DNA of 33,134 nucleotides from an uncultured Caulobacterales bacterium. Lineage in GTDB: Bacteria > Pseudomonadota > Alphaproteobacteria > Caulobacterales > Caulobacteraceae. Shown in pieces: positions 7,433-15,282 of the stretch. The notes under the pieces are model-generated. The model was not told the DNA's origin. It was given only the letters and a program-made list of their open reading frames with translations, and did not search any database. The first letter of the stretch is position 1. Each line of letters opens with the position of its first letter. Position numbers and translations under genes: made by a program. The DNA lies in contig CAIOHT010000110.1 of assembly GCA_903858185.1 (NCBI GenBank), positions 1-33,134 on the forward strand, in the 5' to 3' direction.

Positions 7433-9655
7433 ATGAGTTTGACTGCGTCAAAGTCCGTGTCGAGCGGCGACGCGCCGCTCCCGACCTGGCGGCGGGCCCT
7501 TGAGTCTCGCTACGTGGTTGGCGGCGGCTATGCGGTCGCCGCCCTGCTGACCACTACCGGGGCGCTGCTGGTGTCCAGCCCGCCCGCCGCAGGACCGATC
7601 GGGCCGGCGGTCACGGCCATGCTGGTCATTCTGGGCCTCAATCTGATCCTGATCCTGGGCCTGGCGTTCCTGGTCGGTCTGCGGGTCTACAGCCTGCTGC
7701 GGAACCGGAATGTCGACGCCGGCGCACGCCTGCATCTGCGCTTCATGGGACTGTTCGGTCTGGCCGCGGTCGCGCCGGCGATCATCGTGGCCATCTTCTT
7801 CGGCGGCTTCGTGCTGACCGGGGTCGAGACCTGGTTCGGCGACAAGATCAGCACCCTCGTCGAGAATTCCGCGGAGACAGCCCGTTCCGTGGTCAAGGAG
7901 CAGAACCGGATCCTGGAGGAGAACGTCAACCTCGTCGCCGTCGACCTGAACGACGCCGCCCGCGCGCTGGGCAGCGCACCGGTCGCCTACAGCCATTACC
8001 TGGGGCAGGTGTCCTCGAGCACATTTGTCGCCGCCTATGTGCTGGATCACGATGGCCGCATTCTGGCGCGGGTGGAAAAGCCCAACGCCCCGGCCTTCGT
8101 CGCCCCGCCGCCCTCCAGCTTCGGCGTGGCCGACGAGGGTCTGATCTCGGCGGAGAACTTCGAGTCCGAGGACGTCATCCGCGGACTGTCCCGGCTGTCG
8201 TCCTATTCCGACGCCTACCTCTATGTGGTGCGGCCAGTCGGGACCGGCATCATCAGCCAACTGCGCGATGCCGAAGGCGCGCTGGTCGCCCTGCGCGAGG
8301 CGGCCAACAACCGGGAGCGGATCAAGGGCGCGTTTCTGCTGACCTACATCGAAACGGCGCTGCTGGTTCTGGTCGGCGCCGCCTGGCTGGCCATTGCTGC
8401 CGCCAACTCCATCGCCGCCCCGGTCGCCCGTCTTGTTCAGGCGGCGGGACGCGTTGCGACCGGGGATCTGAACGCCCGCGTCGATACAGCGGATCAACCT
8501 GAAGAAATGGCCGTATTATCGCGTGCTTTCAATAGTATGACGCATGATCTTCAGGTCCAGCAAGTCGCGCTCCGAACGGCCAGCCTCGATGCGGAATCCC
8601 GGCGCCAGTTCATCGAGACGGTGTTGCTTGGCGTCAGTGCAGGGGTCATCGGTCTGGATGCGGCGGGCCGGCTGTCCGCCTCCAACCGCCAGGCCGCGCA
8701 GCTGCTCGGCGTGGACCCTGATGGCATGAACGGCCTGGCGCTGGCCGATATCGCGCCTGAACTCCTGCCGGTCGCCCAGCGCGCCGTCGAGATCGGTGGA
8801 GAGGCCGAGGATGAGGTCGACATCGTTCGCGCCGGAGACACCCGTCGTCTTCGCGTGCGGGCAAGCGGCGCAACCGACGGGGTGGTCCTGACGTTCGACG
8901 ACATCACCCGCCTGATCACCGCCCAGCGGAACGCCGCCTGGAAGGACGTCGCCCGACGCATCGCCCACGAGATCAAGAATCCCCTGACCCCGATCCAGCT
9001 CTCGGCGGAACGCATCAAGCGGAAGTATCGCGCGGAAATCACCTCCGATGTCGAGACTTTCGACCGTTGCACCGAAACCATCATCCGTCAGGTCGGCGAT
9101 ATCGGCCGAATGGTCGACGAGTTCTCGGCCTTTGCTCGGATGCCGACCCCGCGGTTCGCGCGGCACGATCCGTCGGAACTGCTGCGGCAGGCGGTCTTCG
9201 CCCAGCGGGTGGCCAGCCCCGAGTTGACGGTCGACATGGTCGAGCCCCCGGAGGGCGTCAGTCTGCTGTGCGACGAGCGAATGGTCGGCCAGGCGCTGGC
9301 GAATATCCTCAAGAACGCCGCCGAAGCGGTATCCGCCCGAGGGCTTGCGCCGAAAGAGGGGCGTATCTCGGCCGCGCTGATCGAGGATGGCCAGGCGCTC
9401 TGCTTTGTCATCGAAGACAACGGTGTGGGCCTGCCGGCGCGCGATCGCGACCGGCTGACCGAACCCTATGTGACGACACGCGAGAAGGGCACGGGCCTGG
9501 GTCTCGCGATCGTCAAACGCATCCTCGAGGATCACGGCGGCGAGCTGGCATTGGGGGACGCCAGCACCCCGCCCGGAGCCCGGGTCACCCTGAATTTCCC
9601 GAACGCGCGATTGACGGCCGCGCCTGCAAAGATGGAGGCGGCCCATGGCGGCTGA
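7433..9655 (+). CDS. ntrY: Membrane sensor histidine kinase NtrY
   Basis: NtrY is the membrane partner of NtrX, linked in alphaproteobacteria to nitrogen, redox and envelope control. The 740-residue protein shows four hydrophobic segments (about 32-49, 60-85, 101-128 and 300-322), with a periplasmic sensor region between the third and fourth. These are followed by a HAMP linker (about 325-375), a PAS domain (about 395-490) and a histidine kinase core. The phosphoacceptor is His512 in [20 protein letters not shown]. The ATPase has N-box NILKNAAEAV, G1 EDNGVGLPARD and G2 GTGLGLAIV. The ATG lies 71 bases after ntrC behind a possible NtrX-type palindrome, so it may have its own promoter. The end overlaps ntrX by 11 bases. 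Confidence 0.96.
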   Translation: MSLTASKSVSSGDAPLPTWRRALESRYVVGGGYAVAALLTTTGALLVSSPPAAGPIGPAVTAMLVILGLNLILILGLAFLVGLRVYSLLRNRNVDAGARLHLRFMGLFGLAAVAPAIIVAIFFGGFVLTGVETWFGDKISTLVENSAETARSVVKEQNRILEENVNLVAVDLNDAARALGSAPVAYSHYLGQVSSSTFVAAYVLDHDGRILARVEKPNAPAFVAPPPSSFGVADEGLISAENFESEDVIRGLSRLSSYSDAYLYVVRPVGTGIISQLRDAEGALVALREAANNRERIKGAFLLTYIETALLVLVGAAWLAIAAANSIAAPVARLVQAAGRVATGDLNARVDTADQPEEMAVLSRAFNSMTHDLQVQQVALRTASLDAESRRQFIETVLLGVSAGVIGLDAAGRLSASNRQAAQLLGVDPDGMNGLALADIAPELLPVAQRAVEIGGEAEDEVDIVRAGDTRRLRVRASGATDGVVLTFDDITRLITAQRNAAWKDVARRIAHEIKNPLTPIQLSAERIKRKYRAEITSDVETFDRCTETIIRQVGDIGRMVDEFSAFARMPTPRFARHDPSELLRQAVFAQRVASPELTVDMVEPPEGVSLLCDERMVGQALANILKNAAEAVSARGLAPKEGRISAALIEDGQALCFVIEDNGVGLPARDRDRLTEPYVTTREKGTGLGLAIVKRILEDHGGELALGDASTPPGARVTLNFPNARLTAAPAKMEAAHGG

Positions 9656-11036
9656 TGTTCTGGTCGTCGACGACGAGGCGGATATCCGCGAACTCGTCTC
9701 CGGCATTCTGACTGATGAAGGCTATGCCGTGCGAACCGCAGCCGACTCGGAACAGGCCCTGCTGGCAATCCGCGCCCGCAAGCCGACCCTGGTGGTCCTC
9801 GACATCTGGATGCAGGGCGGCGGGATGGACGGGCTGGAACTGCTCGACCTGGTCAAGGCGCTCGACGCCGATCTGCCGGTCATCATGATCAGCGGCCACG
9901 GCAACATCGAGACCGCGGTCAGCGCGATCAAGCGAGGGGCCTACGAGTTCCTCGAAAAGCCGTTCAAGTCCGACCGGCTTCTGCTGATGGTCGAGCGGGC
10001 GATCGAGTCGGCCAGCCTGCGCCGCGAGAACCGCCGTCTGAGGACCCAGTCCCTGGCGCCCGACGGGCTGATCGGCCGGTCGCTGGCCGCCCAGCAGTTG
10101 CGCCAGCTGATCGCCAAGGTCGCGCCGGCCAACAGCCGGGTGCTGATCGCCGGCCCGGCCGGATCGGGCAAGGAGCTGGTCGCCCGGATGATCCATGCGG
10201 CCAGTCCGCGCGCCAAGGGCGAGTTCGTCGCCATCAGCGCGGCCGGGATGGCGCCCGAGCGGATGGACCTGGAACTCTTCGGCCTTGAGGGCGAGGGCAG
10301 CAAGCCAGGCAAGATCGGGGTGTTCGAGCGGGCCCACAGCGGCACCCTCTACCTCGACGAAGTGGCCGACATGCCGCGCGAGACCCAGAGCCGGATCCTG
10401 CGGGTTCTGGTCGAGCAGCGCTTCCGGCGGGTGGGCGGCGACGCCGATGTGCAGGTCGATGTGCGGGTGATCTCGTCAAGTTCCCGCGACCTGCGGGAGG
10501 AAATCTCGGCGGGCCGGTTCCGCGAGGACCTGTTCCACCGCCTCAATGTCGTGCCCATCCGCGTGCCGGGCCTGGCTGAACGCCGGGACGATGTGCCGGA
10601 GATGGTCAACTACTTCATCGAGCGGATCGCCGAAGCCACCGGCCTGCCGCGACGCAGGCTGGGCGAGGATGCGATCGCCACCCTTCAGGTCCACGACTGG
10701 CCGGGTAACGTTCGCCAGCTGCGCAACAACGTCGAGCGCCTGATGATCCTTGCGTCGGGGGATCCCAACGAGCCGATCACCGCCGAGATGCTGCCCTCGG
10801 AAACGCCGAGCGCCTCGCAGAGCGGCGCGATCGGCACGGAGAAGATCATCGCCCTGCCGCTGCGCGAGGCCCGGGAGCTGTTCGAACGCGAGTATTTGAA
10901 CGCCCAGATCCTGCGGTTTGGCGGCAACATCTCGCGCACCGCCGCCTTCATCGGCATGGAGCGGTCGGCGCTGCATCGCAAGCTCAAGTCGCTGGGCCTT
11001 GCCGGCGCCCGCGGCGTCGAGGAGGTCGAGGACTGA
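9645..11036 (+). CDS. ntrX: Response regulator NtrX, lacking the GAFTGA loop
   Basis: NtrX has 463 residues: a receiver with Asp53 (TLVVLDIWM) and EKPFKSDR, an AAA+ domain with Walker A GPAGSGK at 170-176 and Walker B TLYLDEVAD, and a Fis-type DNA-binding end (ISRTAAFIGMERSALHRKLK). Between ELFG and Walker B it reads LEGEGSKPGKIGVFERAHSG, again without GAFTGA, as is usual for alphaproteobacterial NtrX. It should therefore act without sigma54. The receiver has a small insertion (QGGGMDG) after the phosphoacceptor strand, also typical of NtrX. The start overlaps the ntrY end. The stop shares one base with the following aminotransferase start (TGATG), so that enzyme is probably translated from the same transcript. 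Confidence 0.96.
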   Translation: MAADVLVVDDEADIRELVSGILTDEGYAVRTAADSEQALLAIRARKPTLVVLDIWMQGGGMDGLELLDLVKALDADLPVIMISGHGNIETAVSAIKRGAYEFLEKPFKSDRLLLMVERAIESASLRRENRRLRTQSLAPDGLIGRSLAAQQLRQLIAKVAPANSRVLIAGPAGSGKELVARMIHAASPRAKGEFVAISAAGMAPERMDLELFGLEGEGSKPGKIGVFERAHSGTLYLDEVADMPRETQSRILRVLVEQRFRRVGGDADVQVDVRVISSSSRDLREEISAGRFREDLFHRLNVVPIRVPGLAERRDDVPEMVNYFIERIAEATGLPRRRLGEDAIATLQVHDWPGNVRQLRNNVERLMILASGDPNEPITAEMLPSETPSASQSGAIGTEKIIALPLREARELFEREYLNAQILRFGGNISRTAAFIGMERSALHRKLKSLGLAGARGVEEVED

Positions 11037-11899
11037 TGTCGCGCTGGGCTTACGTGAACGGCCGGTTTGTCCGCCATGGGGAGGCGGCGGTCCATATCGA
11101 GGATCGCGGCTACCAGCTGGCCGACGGCATCTACGAGGTCTGGGCGATCTTTAACGGTCGGCTGGCGGACTCCGAGGGTCATTTCCAGCGCCTGGAACGC
11201 AGTCTGGGCGAAATGGGCATTGCGGCGCCGATGAGCCGCAAGGCGCTGGAGCTGGTGCTGCGCGAGGCGGTTCGCCGCAACCGCGTCAAGCACGGGCTGC
11301 TGTATCTGCAGGTCACGCGCGGCGTGGCGCGTCGTGATCACGCTTTTCCGATCCCGGCGCCGACGCCGGCCGTCGTGATCACGGCCAAGTCCATCGACGC
11401 GGCGGCAGCAGAGGCGAGGGCGGCCAAGGGGGTGTCGGTCATCACCACCCCGGAGAACCGCTGGGGTCGCTGCGACATCAAGACCATCGGCCTGCTGCCC
11501 AACGCCATGGCCAAGACCGCCGCCCGCGACCAGGGCGCCGCGGAGGCCTGGTTCGTTGACGCCGACGGCCTGGTGACCGAGGGCGCCTCGAGCAACGCCT
11601 GGATCGTCGATGCCGAGGGCGTCCTGCGCACGCGCGACACAACCGCCAACATCCTGCGTGGCGTGACCCGCATGAGCGTCATGAGCCTGCTGGACGAGGT
11701 GAACATCCGCCTCGACGAGCGCGCCTTCACGCCGGATGAAGCCCGCAACGCCCGGGAGGCCTTCATCACCGGCGCCGGGGCGCTGATCCTGCCGGTGGTG
11801 GCCATCGACGGCGCGCCGATCGGAACGGGCAAGCCCGGGCCGGTGGCGCAACGCCTGCGGGCGCTCTATATCCAGAACGCCCAGGCTTCGACCAGTTGA
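11036..11899 (+). CDS. dat: D-amino-acid transaminase-like class IV PLP aminotransferase
   Basis: The 287-residue protein belongs to the fold-type IV PLP enzymes (branched-chain aminotransferase, D-amino-acid transaminase and aminodeoxychorismate lyase group). It begins WAYVNGRFVRHGEAAVHIEDRG followed by YQLADGIYEV, which is characteristic of D-amino-acid transaminases. The PLP Lys is Lys149 in RCDIKTIGLLPN, followed by TEGASSNAWIV. Such enzymes interconvert D-alanine and D-glutamate for peptidoglycan, or serve catabolism. It starts one base before the end of ntrX, so expression is coupled to the NtrY/NtrX system, which elsewhere affects the envelope. The exact substrate cannot be read from sequence. 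(Long motifs are quoted in pieces.). Confidence 0.85.
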   Translation: MSRWAYVNGRFVRHGEAAVHIEDRGYQLADGIYEVWAIFNGRLADSEGHFQRLERSLGEMGIAAPMSRKALELVLREAVRRNRVKHGLLYLQVTRGVARRDHAFPIPAPTPAVVITAKSIDAAAAEARAAKGVSVITTPENRWGRCDIKTIGLLPNAMAKTAARDQGAAEAWFVDADGLVTEGASSNAWIVDAEGVLRTRDTTANILRGVTRMSVMSLLDEVNIRLDERAFTPDEARNAREAFITGAGALILPVVAIDGAPIGTGKPGPVAQRLRALYIQNAQASTS

Positions 11900-11901
11900 C
11901 C

Positions 11902-11917
11902 CTCGCGACACCGCGAG
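11902..11917. terminator. Short hairpin after dat, before hfq
   Basis: CTCGCG ACAC CGCGAG forms a perfect six-base stem starting three bases after the dat stop. No T-run follows, so termination is only possible. It could mark the end of the ntrY-ntrX-dat transcript or belong to the hfq leader. Confidence 0.3.
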
Positions 11918-12004
11918 AGGTTGCGGTCGGCTCCGGGCCGGGCCTAGATCGACTTATGTGTGTGGAGGGCCTTCTGCCTTCCGGCCAACAAGAGGGGAAT
12001 CCCC

Positions 12005-12247
12005 GTGACCGACAAGAAACAGAATCTGCAGGACACCTTTCTCAACAGCGTCCGCAAATCAAAGACCCCGCTGACCATCTTCCTCGTGAACGGCGTCAAG
12101 CTGCAGGGCGTGGTCAGCTGGTTCGATAACTTCTGCGTGCTGCTGCGCCGCGACGGCCAGTCGCAACTGGTGTACAAGCACGCCATCTCCACAATCATGC
12201 CCGCGCAGCCTGTTCAGCTGTACGAGCCCTCCGACCAAGACGATTGA
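12005..12247 (+). CDS. hfq: RNA chaperone Hfq
   Basis: Hfq forms a hexameric ring that pairs small RNAs with mRNAs. The gene encodes 80 residues from a GTG at 12005, beginning (M)[17 protein letters not shown]. An upstream in-frame ATG at 11960 would add 15 residues unlike any Hfq. A purine-rich site, AAGAGGGGA, sits about ten bases before the GTG. The Sm1 part reads [16 protein letters not shown] and the Sm2 part [10 protein letters not shown] (Tyr57-Lys58-His59), with the conserved RNA-binding Gln9 and the RR pair at 48-49. The stop overlaps the TTG start of hflX, the usual hfq-hflX pairing. It has a short acidic tail (EPSDQDD), as in other alphaproteobacteria. Confidence 0.97.
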   Translation: MTDKKQNLQDTFLNSVRKSKTPLTIFLVNGVKLQGVVSWFDNFCVLLRRDGQSQLVYKHAISTIMPAQPVQLYEPSDQDD

Positions 12248-13560
12248 CCCAACACATAGATCACGAAGACCCCGTCCTTCGGGCGCTGGTTCTTCACCCT
12301 GTCCGGTCCCAGCTGGCCAACGCACGCGATCCCCAGGCCAGGCTTGAGGAAGCGACCGGGCTCGCCCTGGCGCTGGACCTCGACGTCGTCGAGTCCCGCA
12401 TCGTGCCGCTGCGCGAACGGACCCCCGCGACCCTTTTCGGCAAGGGTAAGGTCGAGGAACTGCGCCTGCTCTGCGAGGTCGAGGAGATCGACGTCGCGGT
12501 GGTCGACGACTCCCTCACGCCGGTCCAGCAGCGCAATCTCGAGAAGGCCTGGAACGTCAAGGTCGTCGACCGCAGCGGCGTGATCCTGGAAATCTTCGGC
12601 CGGCGCGCGCGCACCAAGGAAGGCGTGCTGCAGGTCGAGCTGGCCCGGCTGGAGTACGAGAAATCCCGCCTCGTCCGCACCTGGACCCACCTGGAGCGGC
12701 AGCGCGGTGGCACCGGCAATACTGGCGGCCCCGGCGAAACCCAGATCGAGCTCGATCGCCGCCAGATCGCCGACCGCATCATCAAGATGAAGAAGGACCT
12801 GGTCGAGGTGCGGCGTACGCGCGCCCTGCACCGGTCCCAGCGCAAGAAGGTACCGTACCCGACCATCGCCCTGGTCGGCTACACCAACGCCGGCAAGTCG
12901 ACGCTGTTCAACAAGATCACCGCGGGCGGCGTGCTGGCCAAGGACATGCTGTTCGCCACCCTGGACCCGACCCTGCGCAACGTGAAGCTGCCGGGCGGGC
13001 GACCGGCGATCCTGTCGGACACCGTGGGCTTCATCTCCGATCTGCCGCACGAGCTGATCGAGTCGTTCCGCGCCACCCTCGAGGAGGTGCAGGAAGCCGA
13101 CGTGATCCTGCATGTTCGTGACATCGCCAATCCTGACACCCAGGCCCAGAAGCGTGACGTCGAGACGGTTCTGACCGAGCTCGGCGTGACGAAGGACTCC
13201 GATCGCAAGATCATCGAGATCTGGAACAAGGCCGATCTGCTGACCGCCGACGAGCGCGACGAGGCCGAGGGCGCCGCGCGACGAACGGGCGGCATGCTGG
13301 TCTCCTCGATCACCGGCGAGGGCTGCGAGGCCCTGCTCAACCGTCTGGCCAGTCTGGTCGACGAAACGCCCGAGATCGACGTCCAGCTCAGCGCCAGTTC
13401 CGGCGAGGCGCTGGCCTGGCTCTATCGGCATGGTCGCGTTGTCGGACGGCACGATGGCGTGGACGGTGATCTTCGCCTGCGCGTGCGGCTCGACGGCCAG
13501 GCGCTGGGCCGGTTCGAGCGCATGTTCCCGGAGGCGGCCGTCTCGGAGGCCGTGGGGTGA
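12244..13560 (+). CDS. hflX: Ribosome-associated GTPase HflX (TTG start)
   Basis: HflX binds stalled or stressed 50S subunits and splits ribosomes under stress. The 438-residue protein has the N-terminal HflX domain with the glycine-rich linker [20 protein letters not shown], then the G domain: G1 GYTNAGKST at 212-220, a G2 threonine in [10 protein letters not shown]3 DTVGF and G4 NKAD. No in-frame ATG or GTG occurs until well inside the HflX domain. The TTG at 12244, which overlaps the hfq stop (TTGA), is therefore the best start and implies translational coupling. The C-terminal extension after the G domain (about 375-438) is also typical. The stop overlaps the next gene's GTG by four bases. 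Confidence 0.95.
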   Translation: MTQHIDHEDPVLRALVLHPVRSQLANARDPQARLEEATGLALALDLDVVESRIVPLRERTPATLFGKGKVEELRLLCEVEEIDVAVVDDSLTPVQQRNLEKAWNVKVVDRSGVILEIFGRRARTKEGVLQVELARLEYEKSRLVRTWTHLERQRGGTGNTGGPGETQIELDRRQIADRIIKMKKDLVEVRRTRALHRSQRKKVPYPTIALVGYTNAGKSTLFNKITAGGVLAKDMLFATLDPTLRNVKLPGGRPAILSDTVGFISDLPHELIESFRATLEEVQEADVILHVRDIANPDTQAQKRDVETVLTELGVTKDSDRKIIEIWNKADLLTADERDEAEGAARRTGGMLVSSITGEGCEALLNRLASLVDETPEIDVQLSASSGEALAWLYRHGRVVGRHDGVDGDLRLRVRLDGQALGRFERMFPEAAVSEAVG

Positions 13561-14456
13561 AACGCGCGGCGCTGGCGGCTATCCTGCTGTTGATGACTGC
13601 CCCGACCGCACCCTCCGCCCTGGCGGCTGATCCGATCAGCTTCAGCGATCTTCTGGCGCGCCCGCGAGCGCAGGCGGACGCCCGCATTTCCTATGGCGCC
13701 GATCCGCTGCAGTTCGGCGAGCTCTGGCTGCCGGCAGGGCAGGGGCCTTTTCCGGTCGTCGTGCTGATCCACGGCGGCTGCTGGCAGGCGGACCTGCCGG
13801 GCACGGAGCTGATGGACTATCTGGCCGCCGACCTGAAGGCGCGCGGCTATGCGGTCTGGAACCTCGAGTATCGGCGGATCGGCCATCCGGGCGGCGCCTG
13901 GCCCGGGACCTTCACGGATGTCGCTGCCGGGCTGGACCATCTGCGCGTCATCGCGGGCCCGCGTGGCCTGGATCTGACGCGTGTTGTTCTGGCGGGTCAC
14001 TCGGCCGGCGGGCACCTGGTCAGCTGGGCCGCAGCGCGTAGCGGCCTTCCGCGCTCCAGCCCGATGTGGACGGCTGACCCGCTGCCCGTGACGGGCGTCG
14101 TCAGCCTGGCCGGCATCAATGATCTGGAGGCCTTCCGGGCAACGGGTCCGGACCGCTGCGGCGGCCCGCAGACGATTGATGATCTGGTCTCGGCGTCGTC
14201 GCGCGGAGGGCAGGACGTCTATGCCGACACCTCGCCGGCCCGTCTGCCGAAGCCGATGGCGCCCGTCGTGGTGATCTCGGGCGCACTGGATCCCATCGTC
14301 CCGCCGACGTTCGGACCGCCGTTCGCGAACGCCTGGAAGGCGAGGGAAGTCACGATCCCGAACGCCGGCCATTTCGAACTGATCGACCCGACGAGCGCGG
14401 CGTGGACCGGCGTGATTGTACCGGAGATCGAGCGCCTCGCGTCGCCCGGGTCCTGA
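13557..14456 (+). CDS. Exported alpha/beta hydrolase (esterase/lipase-like)
   Basis: The 299-residue protein starts at a GTG inside the hflX stop (GTGA). It has a clear signal peptide: KR, then a hydrophobic stretch AALAAILLLM, ending near SALAADP at about residues 22-24. The body is an alpha/beta hydrolase of the BD-FAE/kynurenine-formamidase-like group, with oxyanion motif LIHGGCWQ, nucleophile elbow GHSAGGH (Ser149), an Asp in GALDPIVPP and a His in NAGHFELIDP. The complete triad suggests an active periplasmic esterase or peptidase-like hydrolase of unknown substrate. Its stop lies four bases from the converging mazG stop, leaving no space for a terminator. Coupling of an exported hydrolase to hflX is unusual but may simply reflect compact gene order. 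Confidence 0.85.
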   Translation: MKRAALAAILLLMTAPTAPSALAADPISFSDLLARPRAQADARISYGADPLQFGELWLPAGQGPFPVVVLIHGGCWQADLPGTELMDYLAADLKARGYAVWNLEYRRIGHPGGAWPGTFTDVAAGLDHLRVIAGPRGLDLTRVVLAGHSAGGHLVSWAAARSGLPRSSPMWTADPLPVTGVVSLAGINDLEAFRATGPDRCGGPQTIDDLVSASSRGGQDVYADTSPARLPKPMAPVVVISGALDPIVPPTFGPPFANAWKAREVTIPNAGHFELIDPTSAAWTGVIVPEIERLASPGS

Positions 14457-14460
14457 CCCG

Positions 14461-15282
14461 TCAGGCCCGCTCCGCCGCCTTCGCCTCGTCCCAGAGCGCG
14501 TCCATCTCGGCCAGGTCGGACATCGCGGGTGTCTTTCCGCGCTCGGCCAGGACCGTCTCCACATAGCCGAAACGCCTGACAAACTTGGCGTTGGTCGCGC
14601 GCAGGGCGTCCTCGGGCTCGATGTCCAGAGTGCGGGCAATGTTGGCCAGCACGAAAAGCACGTCGCCCAGCTCTGCCCGAAGCCGGTCCCTGTCGCCGCC
14701 GGCGATCTCGGCCTTCAACTCGGCGACTTCCTCATCGAGCTTGTCGAGCACCTCGTGGATCGAGGGCCAGACGAAGCCGACGCGCGCGGCGCGCTTCGAC
14801 AGCTTCACCGCGCGGGTGAGGGCGGGCAGGCCGACCGGAACGTCGTCCAGCACGCCACCCTTGGCCTTGGCCGTCCGCTCCTGCTGCTTGATGACCTCCC
14901 AGGCGAGGGTCTGTTCGCCGGAGGACCGGTAGGCCTCGTCACCGAATACGTGCGGGTGGCGGCGGATCATCTTGTCGGAGATGGCGGCGGCGACGTCGGC
15001 GAAATCGAACGCCTTCTGCTCGCTGGCCATGCGGGCGTGGAACACGACCTGGAACAGCAGGTCGCCCAGCTCCTCCTTCAGGTCCTTCAGATCGTTGCGC
15101 TCGATGGCGTCGGCGACCTCATAGGCCTCCTCGACCGTATAGGGGGCGATGGTCGCGAACGACTGTTCCAGATCCCAGGCGCAGCCGCCCGCGGGGTCGC
15201 GCAGCCGGTCCATGATCTCCACGAGTCGGAAGATCGGGTGGTCGGCGTCAGTCTGCGACGGTGTTTGCGATGGGCTGGACAA
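14461..15282 (-). CDS. mazG: Nucleoside triphosphate pyrophosphohydrolase MazG
   Basis: MazG hydrolyses NTPs to NMPs and pyrophosphate, as housecleaning or to lower the alarmone level. Two tandem MazG folds are visible. The first has LRDPAGGCAWDLEQSF, EEAYEVADAI and ELGDLLFQVVFHARM; the second has LDEEVAELKAEI and ELGDVLFVLANIAR. The EExxE and ExxD metal ligands are present in both. The only acceptable start codon ahead of the family's conserved RLVEIMDRL segment is a TTG at 15282-15280, with GAGGA eight bases upstream. That gives 273 residues and a 35-base overlap with the end of the upstream transporter gene. The usual GCPWD is GCAWD here. An in-frame ATG at 15354 also exists, but would add 24 residues lying inside the transporter gene and unlike MazG. 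Confidence 0.93.
   Translation of the reverse strand: MSSPSQTPSQTDADHPIFRLVEIMDRLRDPAGGCAWDLEQSFATIAPYTVEEAYEVADAIERNDLKDLKEELGDLLFQVVFHARMASEQKAFDFADVAAAISDKMIRRHPHVFGDEAYRSSGEQTLAWEVIKQQERTAKAKGGVLDDVPVGLPALTRAVKLSKRAARVGFVWPSIHEVLDKLDEEVAELKAEIAGGDRDRLRAELGDVLFVLANIARTLDIEPEDALRATNAKFVRRFGYVETVLAERGKTPAMSDLAEMDALWDEAKAAERA

Noticed and set aside
5856..7451. 531-codon open frame antisense to ntrC
   Set aside because: It mirrors ntrC codons in a high-GC gene, has no recognisable domain and is rich in Gln/Arg/Asp repeats typical of antisense frames.
10685..11911. 408-codon minus-strand frame opposite ntrX end and dat
   Set aside because: It spans two coding genes on the other strand and lacks any domain or upstream site.
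12214..13452. 412-codon minus-strand frame opposite hflX
   Set aside because: HflX motifs on the + strand are complete; the antisense frame has no motif and shadow composition.
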